The position numbers and the translations under genes are program-made. A stretch of 22,166 nt of DNA, from NCBI GenBank assembly GCA_964467005.1, contig CAYXPI010000047.1, positions 1-22,166 on the forward strand, in the 5' to 3' direction. This document shows positions 1-8,299 of the stretch, one piece after another. A model generated the notes under the pieces. It saw only the letters and a list, made by a program, of their open reading frames with translations, was not told the DNA's origin and searched no databases. The stretch comes from Thermohalobaculum sp964467005 (lineage in GTDB: Bacteria > Pseudomonadota > Alphaproteobacteria > Rhodobacterales > Rhodobacteraceae). Within the stretch, counting starts at the first letter, position 1; each line of letters starts with the position of its first letter.

Positions 1-954
<954 letters not shown>

Positions 955-1026
955 GGGGCGGCCTCCGGGCGCGATGAGGGGGCGGGACGGCGGCAGGCTT
1001 AGCGAGCGGGCGTGCCGCTGGCAATG

Positions 1027-1111
1027 GGGCGCGTCCGGAGGCCCCGCCCACCCGGGCCGTCGCCGCGCATGCCGGGCCGGGAGCGCCCCCCATCGGCCTC
1101 CGGACGCGCCC
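1027..1111. repeat. 17-bp perfect inverted repeat between mazG and eno
   Basis: GGGCGCGTCCGGAGGCC at 1027-1043 is repeated as its exact reverse complement at 1095-1111, with a 51-nt spacer that is itself very GC-rich. It lies between the end of mazG and the start of eno, so a transcript running through would form a long, stable stem. There is no T-run, so it is not a textbook intrinsic terminator. A smaller imperfect hairpin (GTCCGG...CCGGAC, 1113-1135) overlaps the mazG stop codon. Role unknown: transcript processing, termination or attenuation are all possible. Confidence 0.6.
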
Positions 1112-1125
1112 GGTCCGGATGGGCC

Positions 1126-1971
1126 TCATGGCCCGGACTTTTCCGCGGCCTTGGCGGCGTCCCAGAGCGCGTCCATCTCGGCGAGGGTGGCCTCCTCCGG
1201 CCGGCGGCCTTGTCCCGCAAGGGCGGCCTCGATCGCGCGGAACCGGCGCTCGAACTTCGCGTTGGCGCCGCGAAGCGCGGCCTCGGGATCGACCTCGAGA
1301 TGGCGGCCGAGATTGACGAGGACGAAGAGGAGGTCGCCGTACTCCTCCTCGAGCCGATCCCGGGACCCGCCGATCTCGGCCGCGAGCTCCTCGGCCTCCT
1401 CCGCGATCTTGGCGAGGACGTGGCGCGGCTCGGACCAGTCGAACCCCACTTTGGCCGCGCGCTTGGTGAGCTTCATCGCCCGGGTGAGGCCCGAGAGGGT
1501 GGCGGGCACACCGTCGAGCGCGCTCTCCCGGGTCTCGCCCCTCTCCGCGCGTTCGGCGGCCTTGAGCGCCTCCCAGTCCACCTCCGCGGGGTCGGCCTTC
1601 GGCCCGCCGGGCGCGGCGCCGAAGACATGGGGGTGGCGGCGGAGCATCTTGTCCGACACCGCGCGGACCACGTCGGGAAAGGCGAAGGCGCCGCCCTCCT
1701 CGGCGATGCGCGCGTGGTAGACGACCTGGAGGAGAAGGTCGCCGAGTTCGTCGGTGAGCGCGGCCATGTCGCCCGCCTCGATGGCCTCGGCCACCTCGCA
1801 GGCCTCCTCGATCGTGTAGGGCGCGATGGAGCGGAAGGTCTGCTCTTGGTCCCAGGGGCAGCCATCCGGCGCGCGGAGGCGCATCATGATCTCGAGGAGG
1901 CGCTCGATCCCGGCCTCGCGGTCGAAGACGAGGGCGTCCGAAGCCCGCCGGTCGGGTCCGTCAGCGGACAT
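1126..1971 (-). CDS. mazG: Nucleoside triphosphate pyrophosphohydrolase MazG
   Basis: MazG hydrolyses NTPs and dNTPs to the monophosphate and pyrophosphate, clearing non-canonical nucleotides and modulating nucleotide-dependent stress signals. The 281-aa product has the two tandem MazG domains of the full-length form. The first carries EEACE (residues 55-59) and ELGD (75-78). The second carries EEAEE (191-195) and EYGD (210-213). These acidic ExxE/ExxD pairs bind Mg. The N-terminal block RLRAPDGCPWDQEQT is diagnostic of the family. The ATG at 1971 overlaps the last 11 nt of the upstream DUF218 gene, so the two are very probably translationally coupled in one operon with guaA. Length is close to that of E. 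coli MazG (263 aa). Confidence 0.95.
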   Translation of the reverse strand: MSADGPDRRASDALVFDREAGIERLLEIMMRLRAPDGCPWDQEQTFRSIAPYTIEEACEVAEAIEAGDMAALTDELGDLLLQVVYHARIAEEGGAFAFPDVVRAVSDKMLRRHPHVFGAAPGGPKADPAEVDWEALKAAERAERGETRESALDGVPATLSGLTRAMKLTKRAAKVGFDWSEPRHVLAKIAEEAEELAAEIGGSRDRLEEEYGDLLFVLVNLGRHLEVDPEAALRGANAKFERRFRAIEAALAGQGRRPEEATLAEMDALWDAAKAAEKSGP

Positions 1972-2632
1972 ACTGAGACCGCGCGTCGGGCTCGAGGCCG
2001 AGGGCGCCGAGCGCCTCCCAGCCGGCCACCTTGGCCAGATGGAGCCACCAGGCCAGCGCCTCGCGCACGTAATGCACGCCCCGGATCGGCCACCAGGAGC
2101 GCTCGAACCCCGTGGCCGCCGAGACCGGCAGGCCCGGCCGCCCGAAATAGGACGCGATCCAGCCCGCGCGGGTGAGGTGGTAGCCGTCCGACACCAGCGC
2201 CAGCGTCTCGAACCCCCGGTCCTCCGCGATCTCGAAGGAGAAGCGGAGGTTCTCGAAGGTGGAGATCGAGCGCGGCTCGATGAGGAGGCGGCTGCGGTCG
2301 GCGCCGAGCTCCTCCGCGTGGTCGCGCATGAGCGCCGCGGCCGGGGTGGTGGGGTGATTGCCGCCGAGCCCGCCGGAGAAGATGAGATGCCGCGCCTTGC
2401 CCGCCTCGAGGAGCGCCACGGCCGCCTGCACCCGGCGGCGCGAGTTGTAGGCCAGCCGCCCGTCGCCCGCCACGCCGGCGCCGAGGACGATGGCCGCGTC
2501 CACAGACTGGGCGATGGTGGCGCCGCCGGTGGTCTCGGCCACCACCTGACGGTCGCAATAGATCACCGCCGCGAGGGTGACCAGCAGCGCCGCGACGCCG
2601 AGGCGGAGGAGAACCCGCAGCCGCCGCCACAT
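1961..2632 (-). CDS. YdcF family (DUF218) membrane protein
   Basis: 223-aa protein with one N-terminal membrane segment (about residues 8-25) followed by a DUF218 domain: DAAIVLGAGVAGDGRLAYNS (46-64), HLIFSGG (82-88), an acidic/His region around the ENLRFSFE segment, and LVSDGYHLTRA (147-156). DUF218 proteins (YdcF, SanA, ElyC types) are envelope-associated; several affect cell-envelope integrity, but no general reaction is established. The ATG at 2632 overlaps the guaA stop in a TGATG arrangement, a classic coupled start. An in-frame ATG at 2641, inside guaA, would add three residues and cannot be excluded. The 3' end overlaps mazG. Its presence between two nucleotide-metabolism genes may be a matter of shared expression only. 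Confidence 0.88.
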   Translation of the reverse strand: MWRRLRVLLRLGVAALLVTLAAVIYCDRQVVAETTGGATIAQSVDAAIVLGAGVAGDGRLAYNSRRRVQAAVALLEAGKARHLIFSGGLGGNHPTTPAAALMRDHAEELGADRSRLLIEPRSISTFENLRFSFEIAEDRGFETLALVSDGYHLTRAGWIASYFGRPGLPVSAATGFERSWWPIRGVHYVREALAWWLHLAKVAGWEALGALGLEPDARSQYVR

Positions 2633-4248
2633 CACTCCCATTCGATCGTCCCCGGTGGTTTCGAGGTGATGTCGTAGGTCACGCGGTTGATGCCCCGCAC
2701 CTCGCCGACGATCCGGGTGGCCACGCGGGAGAGGAAGGCGGGGGTGAAGGGGTAGACATCCGCCGTCATCCCATCGACCGAGGTGACGGCGCGGAGCGCA
2801 CAGGCGAGATCGTAGGAGCGCCCGTCGCCCATCACCCCCACCGAGCGGACGGGCAGGAGGACGGCGAAGGCCTGCCAGATCGCGTCGTAGAGCCCGGCCT
2901 TGCGGATCTCGTCGAGATAGATCGTGTCGACCTGGCGGAGGAGGTCGAGCCGCTCGGCCGTGATCTCGCCGGGGATGCGGATCGCGAGGCCCGGGCCCGG
3001 GAAGGGGTGGCGGCCGACGAAGCCCTCCGGCAGGCCGAGCTCGCGGCCGAGGGCGCGCACCTCGTCCTTGAAGAGCGCGCGCAAGGGCTCGACGAGGGCG
3101 AGGTTCATCCGCTCCGGCAGCCCGCCCACATTGTGGTGCGACTTGATGGTGACCGCCGGCGCCCCGGTGACCGAGACGCTCTCGATCACATCCGGGTAGA
3201 GCGTGCCCTGGGCGAGGAAGGCGGCGTCGAGGCCCTTGGCGTGCTCCTCGAAGACGTCGATGAAGAGCCGGCCGATGGTCTTGCGCTTCGCTTCGGGGTC
3301 GGTCACGCCGGCGAGGGCGGCCAGGAAGCGCGGGCCCTCCTCGGCGTGGACGAGGGGGATGTTGTAGGTGTCGCGGAAGAGGGTCACCACCTCGTCGGCC
3401 TCGCCCGCGCGCAGGAGCCCGTGGTCGACGAACAGGCAAGTGAGCTGGTCGCCGATCGCCTCATGGAGGAGAACGGCCGTCACCGCGCTGTCGACCCCGC
3501 CCGAGAGGCCGCAAATCACCCGGCCCTCGCCCACCTGGGCGCGGAGGCGCTGGATCGCCTCGTCCTTGTAGGCGGCCATCGACCAGTCGCCCGACATGCC
3601 CGCGATCCGGCGCACGAAGTTCTCGAGGATCCGCCCGCCCCGGGGCGTGTGCACCACCTCGGGGTGGAACATGAGCCCGTAAAAGCGCCGCGCCGGATCG
3701 GCCAGCACCGCGTAGGGCGCGCCCTCGGAGGCGCCCTGGACCACGAAGCCCGGGGGCAGGGCGGTCACCCGGTCGCCATGGGACATCCAGACCTCCGCGG
3801 TCTCCCCCGGCCCCGCGATGCCCGCGAAGAGCACCGAGGCCTCGGCGAGCGTGAGCTCCGCCCGGCCGAACTCCCGCCGGTGCCCGCCTTCCGCGCGGCC
3901 GCCGAGCTGATGCACCATCACCATCTGCCCGTAGCAGATGCCGAGCACCGGGACGCCGAGCGCGAAGATCTCCGGCGCGGCGCGGGGGCTGTCCGCATCC
4001 TCCACCGAAGCGGGGCCGCCCGAGAGGATCACCGCCCGGGGCGCGAGCTTGCCGAGGAGGGCCGCGTCCACCCGGTCGAAGGCGTGGATCTCGCAATACA
4101 CCCCCGCCTCGCGCAGGCGCCGCGCGATGAGCTGGGTGACCTGGCTGCCGAAATCGACGACGAGGCAAGTCTCGTGGCGCGCGGCGGGGGCGACGGACGC
4201 GTCGGGGGCCTGGGCGGTGGAGGCGTCGGGGGCGCGCGGCATCGGCAT
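2632..4248 (-). CDS. guaA: GMP synthase (glutamine-hydrolysing)
   Basis: GuaA makes GMP from XMP, ATP and glutamine, the last step of guanine nucleotide synthesis. Numbering from the ATG at 4248 (538 aa), the class I glutamine amidotransferase domain has DFGSQVTQLIARRLREAGVY (32-51), nucleophile Cys105 in LGICYGQ and His195/Glu197 in MFHPEVV. The ATP-pyrophosphatase domain has the P-loop GLSGGVDS (247-254). The C-terminal dimerisation domain ends in the conserved SKPPGTIEWE. E. coli GuaA has 525 residues. The first 24 residues are an Ala/Pro-rich extension with two APDAS copies, and no in-frame start lies closer to the catalytic domain. ATGs at 4242 and 4278 are alternatives, and none has a strong ribosome binding site. 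The frame stays open far upstream to 6333 but crosses mttB antisense and is not coding there. First gene of the guaA-ydcF-mazG operon. Confidence 0.96.
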   Translation of the reverse strand: MPMPRAPDASTAQAPDASVAPAARHETCLVVDFGSQVTQLIARRLREAGVYCEIHAFDRVDAALLGKLAPRAVILSGGPASVEDADSPRAAPEIFALGVPVLGICYGQMVMVHQLGGRAEGGHRREFGRAELTLAEASVLFAGIAGPGETAEVWMSHGDRVTALPPGFVVQGASEGAPYAVLADPARRFYGLMFHPEVVHTPRGGRILENFVRRIAGMSGDWSMAAYKDEAIQRLRAQVGEGRVICGLSGGVDSAVTAVLLHEAIGDQLTCLFVDHGLLRAGEADEVVTLFRDTYNIPLVHAEEGPRFLAALAGVTDPEAKRKTIGRLFIDVFEEHAKGLDAAFLAQGTLYPDVIESVSVTGAPAVTIKSHHNVGGLPERMNLALVEPLRALFKDEVRALGRELGLPEGFVGRHPFPGPGLAIRIPGEITAERLDLLRQVDTIYLDEIRKAGLYDAIWQAFAVLLPVRSVGVMGDGRSYDLACALRAVTSVDGMTADVYPFTPAFLSRVATRIVGEVRGINRVTYDITSKPPGTIEWE

Positions 4249-4437
4249 GGCTCGGGGGCTGGGGTCCGGCGCCTTCATAGGCGGTTGCGGCGGCGCTGTC
4301 ACGGGGCGGCGCGGCCCCGGCGGGCTGCGCGCGGCACAGAATGTCGCAGATGGGCCGGGGAGAGGCGAAAACGGCCCGCCGCCCGCGCCGCGCTCGGGCC
4401 ACATCGGAGGCTCTGTGACCAGAAGGGGCGGGGCACG
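4249..4437. other. Divergent intergenic region between guaA and the MttB-family gene
   Basis: About 160-190 bp of GC-rich sequence that must hold the promoters of both divergent genes. I see no convincing -35/-10 pair on either strand. An AAGGGG stretch about 10 nt before the ATG at 4438 is the likely ribosome binding site of the plus-strand gene. Confidence 0.4.
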
Positions 4438-6006
4438 ATGGCGGATCTCGGCGGGGCGACGGAGGGGAGCGCGGGCGGCGGTCGCAAGCGCGCCCGCGGC
4501 GGCGGCGGCGCGGCGCGTCGGGCCGAGCGCACGGGCACGCGGCACGAGGTCGCGGCGGTGATCGAGCGGCGGATCCCGAATTTCGAGATCCTCGACGCGG
4601 AGGCGATCGAGATCATCGAGACCAACGCGGAGACGGTGCTGGAGGAGATCGGCGTCGCCTTCGCCGACAATGGCCCGGCGCTGGCCCGCTGGCGCGAGGC
4701 GGGCGCCGATGTCCAGGCCGAGCGGGTGCACATCCCCCGGGGTCTCGCCCGCAGCCTGATCGCCACCGCGCCGTCCGAGTTCACCCAGGCCGCGCGCAAC
4801 CCCGAGCGCTCGGTGCGGATCGGCGGGCGCAACCTCGTCCTCGCCCCGGTCTACGGGCCGCCCTTCGTGCGCAGCCTCGAGGGCGGGCGGCGCTACGCGA
4901 CGATGGCCGACTTCGAGGATTTCGTGAAGGTCGTCTACCAGTCGAAATGGCTGCACCATTCGGGCGGCACCGTCTGCGAGCCGACGGATGTGGCGGTCAA
5001 CAAGCGCCATCTCGACATGCTGCTCGCGCATATGCGCCTTTCGGACAAGCCCTTCATGGGCAGCGTGACCGACCCCAAGCGGGCCGAGGACTCGGTGGAG
5101 ATGTGCCGGCTTCTCTGGCAGGGCGCGCTGCCGGACGAGCCGGTGATGACCTCGCTCATCAACATCAACTCGCCGCTCACCTTCGACGCGGTGATGATGG
5201 GCGCCCTCGAGGTCTACGCCGCGGCGGGCCAGGCCTGCATCGTCTCGCCCTTCATCGTGGGCGGGGCCATGGCGCCGGTGACCGTGGCGGGCACGCTCAC
5301 CCAGCTCCTCGCCGAGGTGATGGCCGGCATCGCCTACTCCCAGCTCGTGCGCCCGGGCGCGCCGGTGATCTTCGGCGCCTTCGTCACCTCGATCGACATG
5401 AACTCGGGCGCCCCCACCATGGGCACGCCGGAGGCGAGCCAAATCCTCTACGGCGCCGGCCAGCTCGCGCGGCGGCTGGGGCTCCCCTTCCGCTCGGGCG
5501 GGGCGCTCTGCACCTCCAAGCTGCCGGACGCCCAGGCGGCCTACGAGACCGCGAACACGCTGAACGCGGCGCTGCTGGGCGGCGTCAATTTCATGCTCCA
5601 TTCGGCCGGGTGGCTCGAGGGCGGGCTGGTGGCGTCGCTGGAAAAGCTCGTGCTCGACGCGGACCAGCTCGGCGTTCTTCACCACCTCGCCCGCGGCGTG
5701 AGCCTGGACGAGAACGCCCAGGCGATGGACGCGCTCCGCGAGGTCGGTCCCGGCGGGCATTTCCTCGGCTGCGCCCACACCCAGGCCAACTTCAAGGAGG
5801 CCTTCTGGCGGACCCAGGTGCTGGACTACAAGCCCTTCGAGACCTGGGCCGAGGAGGGCGGGCTCGACAGCGCGCAGGTCGCCGCCCGGCGGGTGGAGCA
5901 CCTCCTTAAGAGCTACACCCCCCCGGCCCTCGACCCGGGCATCGAGGAGAGCCTGCGCGCCTTCGTCGCGCGGCGCAAAGCCGAGGAGCCGGACGCCTTC
6001 GGCTGA
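4438..6006 (+). CDS. Trimethylamine methyltransferase (MttB) family protein, non-pyrrolysine type
   Basis: 522-aa protein of the MttB/COG5598 family, which transfers a methyl group from quaternary or tertiary amines (trimethylamine, glycine betaine, proline betaine and others) to a corrinoid protein. The N-terminal 35 residues are Gly/Arg/Ala-rich and low in complexity, as in many homologues. The family core follows: NFEILDAEAIEIIETNAETV, then VYQSKWLHHSGGTVCEPTDV, the TSLININSPLTFDAVMMGAL stretch, FGAFVTSIDMNSGAPTMGTP and LGGVNFMLHSAGWLEGGLV. There is no in-frame TAG, so this is a pyrrolysine-independent homologue, and its substrate cannot be read from sequence. No corrinoid protein gene is adjacent. 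The gene stands alone, divergent from guaA and ending 7 nt from the convergent small gene at 6014. Confidence 0.9.
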   Translation: MADLGGATEGSAGGGRKRARGGGGAARRAERTGTRHEVAAVIERRIPNFEILDAEAIEIIETNAETVLEEIGVAFADNGPALARWREAGADVQAERVHIPRGLARSLIATAPSEFTQAARNPERSVRIGGRNLVLAPVYGPPFVRSLEGGRRYATMADFEDFVKVVYQSKWLHHSGGTVCEPTDVAVNKRHLDMLLAHMRLSDKPFMGSVTDPKRAEDSVEMCRLLWQGALPDEPVMTSLININSPLTFDAVMMGALEVYAAAGQACIVSPFIVGGAMAPVTVAGTLTQLLAEVMAGIAYSQLVRPGAPVIFGAFVTSIDMNSGAPTMGTPEASQILYGAGQLARRLGLPFRSGGALCTSKLPDAQAAYETANTLNAALLGGVNFMLHSAGWLEGGLVASLEKLVLDADQLGVLHHLARGVSLDENAQAMDALREVGPGGHFLGCAHTQANFKEAFWRTQVLDYKPFETWAEEGGLDSAQVAARRVEHLLKSYTPPALDPGIEESLRAFVARRKAEEPDAFG

Positions 6007-6013
6007 GCGCGCG

Positions 6014-6292
6014 TCAGCCCGCCGCCGCCTCGGCCAGAAGGGCGGCCAGCACCAGCACATGTCGGCTCGGCCGATAATCGGCGGCACCCGCCCGGCGGTC
6101 CGCCTCGCAGCGGGCCTCCGCCGCGGCCAGCCGCGCGAGGAGGCGCCGCGGCGGCTCGGCGGCGAGCTTGGGCAGGGCGGTGCCCAGATCCCGCTCGCGT
6201 CGGTAGCGGCGGGCGGCGGCCTGGGCGCTCCGCGCGAGGAGCGCCGGGCGGCTGAGGGGAAAGGGCGCGGCGGCGGGGCAGACATCCAGCAT
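6014..6292 (-). CDS. Small DUF6477-like protein
   Basis: 92-aa Ala/Arg/Leu-rich protein predicted to be helical. The pattern RPALLARSAQAAARRYRRER, an LxRL.AxEA segment and a terminal AADYRPSRHVLVLAALLAEA matches the short rhodobacterial DUF6477 family as I remember it; function unknown. I chose the ATG at 6292 because a strong AAGGAG (6299-6304) precedes it by 6 nt. The frame stays open to 6430, but that upstream part is AT-rich promoter sequence. It is divergent from the DUF6456 gene at 6494, sharing a CtrA-box-like promoter region, which suggests co-regulation. It ends 7 nt from the convergent MttB-family stop. Confidence 0.75.
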   Translation of the reverse strand: MLDVCPAAAPFPLSRPALLARSAQAAARRYRRERDLGTALPKLAAEPPRRLLARLAAAEARCEADRRAGAADYRPSRHVLVLAALLAEAAAG

Positions 6293-6298
6293 GACGGT

Positions 6299-6304
6299 CT
6301 CCTT
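6299..6304 (-). promoter_or_regulatory. Ribosome binding site deciding the start at 6292
   Basis: The minus strand reads AAGGAG here, 6 nt before the ATG at 6292-6290. This is among the best Shine-Dalgarno matches in the window. It argues against the longer frame opening at 6430. Confidence 0.75.
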
Positions 6305-6378
6305 CGGTCGGTGCGCCGACATGATCGCCCCACACTTCCGATGTTGCGCGAAATCGGCCGGCGGCGCGCGCTGCCATG

Positions 6379-6445
6379 CCCAAATTCTTAACAAGAGGTA
6401 AATTACAGTCTGAGGTTGGATCTTAACCAACTGTTAGAATTTGGG
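6379..6445. promoter_or_regulatory. AT-rich divergent promoter with nested inverted repeats and two CtrA-like boxes
   Basis: This is one of the few AT-rich islands in the window. CCCAAATTCTTAACA (6379-6393) and TGTTAGAATTTGGG (6432-6445) form an inverted repeat with a one-base difference in length, and GTTGG/CCAAC (6415-6419, 6427-6431) forms a small hairpin inside it. Two sites match the alphaproteobacterial CtrA consensus TTAA-N7-TTAA at 7 of 8 bases: TTAA-N7-TAAA (6388-6402) and TTAA-N7-TTAG (6423-6437). They lie between the starts of the DUF6477-like and DUF6456 genes, so one regulator could control both. CtrA binding is inferred from the motif only. Confidence 0.5.
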
Positions 6446-6493
6446 ACATAAATTGCATTTCTAGAAAATTGTCCATAAAGAAGGGCGTATCCT

Positions 6494-7579
6494 GTGGCAG
6501 ACACTTGCGACATCTACGAGCGGTGCGCGGACTGGGCGCGCACGGCCTTCCCCTGCGACGGCGAGGCGGAGAGGGCCACCGACACCCCGACACCGGTTGC
6601 GCGGGACGCCGCGCTCTACCGGGCGCACACCGAGGAGGGGGCCGGCATCCGCGCGCTCGCCCGGGTCAAGGGGCAGCACCCGTCCAGCGTGTCGCGGGCG
6701 GTGCGCCGCATCGAGGATCGCCGGGACGATCCGCTCTTCGACCGTCTGTTGGACGGGCCCGGAGCGCCCAAGGGGTTCGAGAAGCGGGCCACCACGCTCC
6801 TCCGCCGCCTCGCCGAGCCGGAGGCCTTTCTGCTCGTCGGCGAGGGGGCCCCGCGGGGCGGGGTGTTCTGCCGCTCGAACGGCCATGCGAAGCCCATCGC
6901 GCTGGTGGAGGTGGCCCATGCGGCCGAGCTCGTGCGGCGGGACTGGATCCAGCCCGTCGCAACCGGCAGCGCGAGCACCCGCTACAAGCTGACCGAGGCC
7001 GGGCGGGCCGCGCTCAAGCGGCTCCTCGCGGCGGAGGCCGCGGCGCGCCAGGGCCCTGGGCTGGCCGAGGCGCCGAGCCCCTTCCGCCTCCAGCACCAGA
7101 TCCCGGGCACGCGCCTCGAGGCCGCGGAGGCGGGCGGCGCGCCGGTGGCCCGGCCGGTCAACATCGCCGAGAGCCCGCTCGGATGGCTCGCCCGGCGGAA
7201 GGGGGCGGACGGGCGCGGGTTCCTCACGGCCGCGGAGGTGGAGGCGGGCGAGCGCCTGCGCTCGGACTTCGAGGCGGCCCAGATGGGCCCGCGCATCACG
7301 CAGGACTGGTCGGCCTTCCTCACGCCCGCGAGCCGCGGCACGGGATCGGCCGCGCGGGAGCCGGCCATGGGCCCCGAGGCGGCCCGGCGGCGGGTGAGCG
7401 GCGCGCTCTCGGCCCTCGGCCCGGGGCTCGCGGACGCCGCACTCCGGGTCTGCTGCTTCCTCGAAGGGCTCGAGAGCTGCGAGAAGCGCATGGGCTGGTC
7501 CGCGCGCTCGGGAAAGGTGGTGCTGAAGATCGCCCTCGGCCGCCTGGCGGAGCATTACGGGCTCGCCCGCGGCGCTTGA
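6494..7579 (+). CDS. Helix-turn-helix / DUF6456 domain protein
   Basis: 361-aa protein starting at GTG 6494, with an AGAAGGG ribosome binding site just upstream. Three parts can be seen. Residues about 50-80 (GIRALARVKGQHPSSVSRAV) resemble a helix-turn-helix. Residues 145-180 (LVRRDWIQPV...YKLTEAGRAALKRLL) resemble a winged-helix segment. Residues 226-357 form the DUF6456 domain, with SPLGWLARRKGADG, AGERLRSDFEAAQMGPRITQ, CCFLEGLE and KRMGWSARSGKVVLKIALGR. The family is alphaproteobacterial and probably binds DNA, but no function is established to my knowledge. It is divergent from the DUF6477-like gene. The AlkA-type gene follows 33 bp downstream and may be co-transcribed. Confidence 0.83.
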   Translation: MADTCDIYERCADWARTAFPCDGEAERATDTPTPVARDAALYRAHTEEGAGIRALARVKGQHPSSVSRAVRRIEDRRDDPLFDRLLDGPGAPKGFEKRATTLLRRLAEPEAFLLVGEGAPRGGVFCRSNGHAKPIALVEVAHAAELVRRDWIQPVATGSASTRYKLTEAGRAALKRLLAAEAAARQGPGLAEAPSPFRLQHQIPGTRLEAAEAGGAPVARPVNIAESPLGWLARRKGADGRGFLTAAEVEAGERLRSDFEAAQMGPRITQDWSAFLTPASRGTGSAAREPAMGPEAARRRVSGALSALGPGLADAALRVCCFLEGLESCEKRMGWSARSGKVVLKIALGRLAEHYGLARGA

Positions 7580-7612
7580 CCCCGGCGGCCCGGGGGCCGA
7601 GGCTCGCCGCCC

Positions 7613-8245
7613 ATGACCGAGCGGCGGATCGACACGGAGGCGGACATCGCGGAGGGCTGCGCCTGGCTCGCGGCCCGCTGCGAGGGCATGGCCGCGGCGC
7701 GCGCCCGCTGCGGCCCCCCGCCGCTGCGCCGGCGGCCCCCGGGCTTTGCCACGCTCTTGCGCGCGGTGGTCGGCCAGCAGCTCTCGGTGGCCTCCGCCAC
7801 CGCCGTCTGGTCCCGGCTCGAGGCCGCCGGGGGGAGCACGGAGGCGGGGATCGACGCGCTCGACGACGCCGCCCTCCGCGCCGCCGGGCTCTCTCGGCAA
7901 AAGATCGCGACCGCCCGGGCGCTCGCCGCCGCTCGGATCGACTACGCCGCCCTCGCCGCGGGGCCGGAGGACGCGGCGCTGGCCACCCTCACCGCCCTGC
8001 GCGGCATCGGGCGGTGGACGGCGGAGATCTACCTTTTGGTCGGCATCGGGCGGGCGGATGTGATGCCGGCCGACGACCTCGCCCTCCAGGAGGCCGCCCG
8101 GCTCCTCTACGCGCTGCCCGAGCGGCCGAGGCCCACGGCGCTTCGCGAGATGGCGGAGGTCTGGTCTCCCTGGCGCTCGGTGGCCGCCCGGCTCCTCTGG
8201 GCCTATTACGCCGCCGCGAAGGACCGGGAGGGCCTCGGTGCCTGA
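7613..8245 (+). CDS. DNA-3-methyladenine glycosylase II (AlkA-type, HhH-GPD)
   Basis: 210-aa protein of the HhH-GPD base-excision repair superfamily, which removes alkylated bases from DNA. Visible signatures: FATLLRAVVGQQLSVASATA (45-64), the helix-hairpin-helix ALRGIGRWTAEIYLL (128-142), and VMPADDLALQ (150-159), where Asp155 aligns with the catalytic Asp of AlkA. It lacks the N-terminal extra domain of E. coli AlkA (282 aa), so it is the short form common in alphaproteobacteria. The start at 7613 gives a normal N-terminus. It lies between the DUF6456 gene and an esterase gene on the same strand, 33 and 54 bp away, so the three may form one transcript. Confidence 0.92.
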   Translation: MTERRIDTEADIAEGCAWLAARCEGMAAARARCGPPPLRRRPPGFATLLRAVVGQQLSVASATAVWSRLEAAGGSTEAGIDALDDAALRAAGLSRQKIATARALAAARIDYAALAAGPEDAALATLTALRGIGRWTAEIYLLVGIGRADVMPADDLALQEAARLLYALPERPRPTALREMAEVWSPWRSVAARLLWAYYAAAKDREGLGA

Positions 8246-8299
8246 GCTTGCGCCGGCGCCCCCGCCCGCCTATCACACAGGCACCAGGGAGGCTGCCCC

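Noticed and set aside
4438..6006. Pyrrolysine-encoding amber codon in the MttB-family gene
   Set aside because: The frame runs without any TAG to a TGA at normal length.
4279..6333. Upstream extension of the guaA frame on the minus strand
   Set aside because: It lies antisense to the MttB-family gene, which has strong family motifs. GuaA length and alignment need only a start near 4248.
6293..6430. N-terminal extension of the DUF6477-like protein to 6430
   Set aside because: The sequence is AT-rich and palindromic like a promoter, and a strong ribosome binding site marks the start at 6292.
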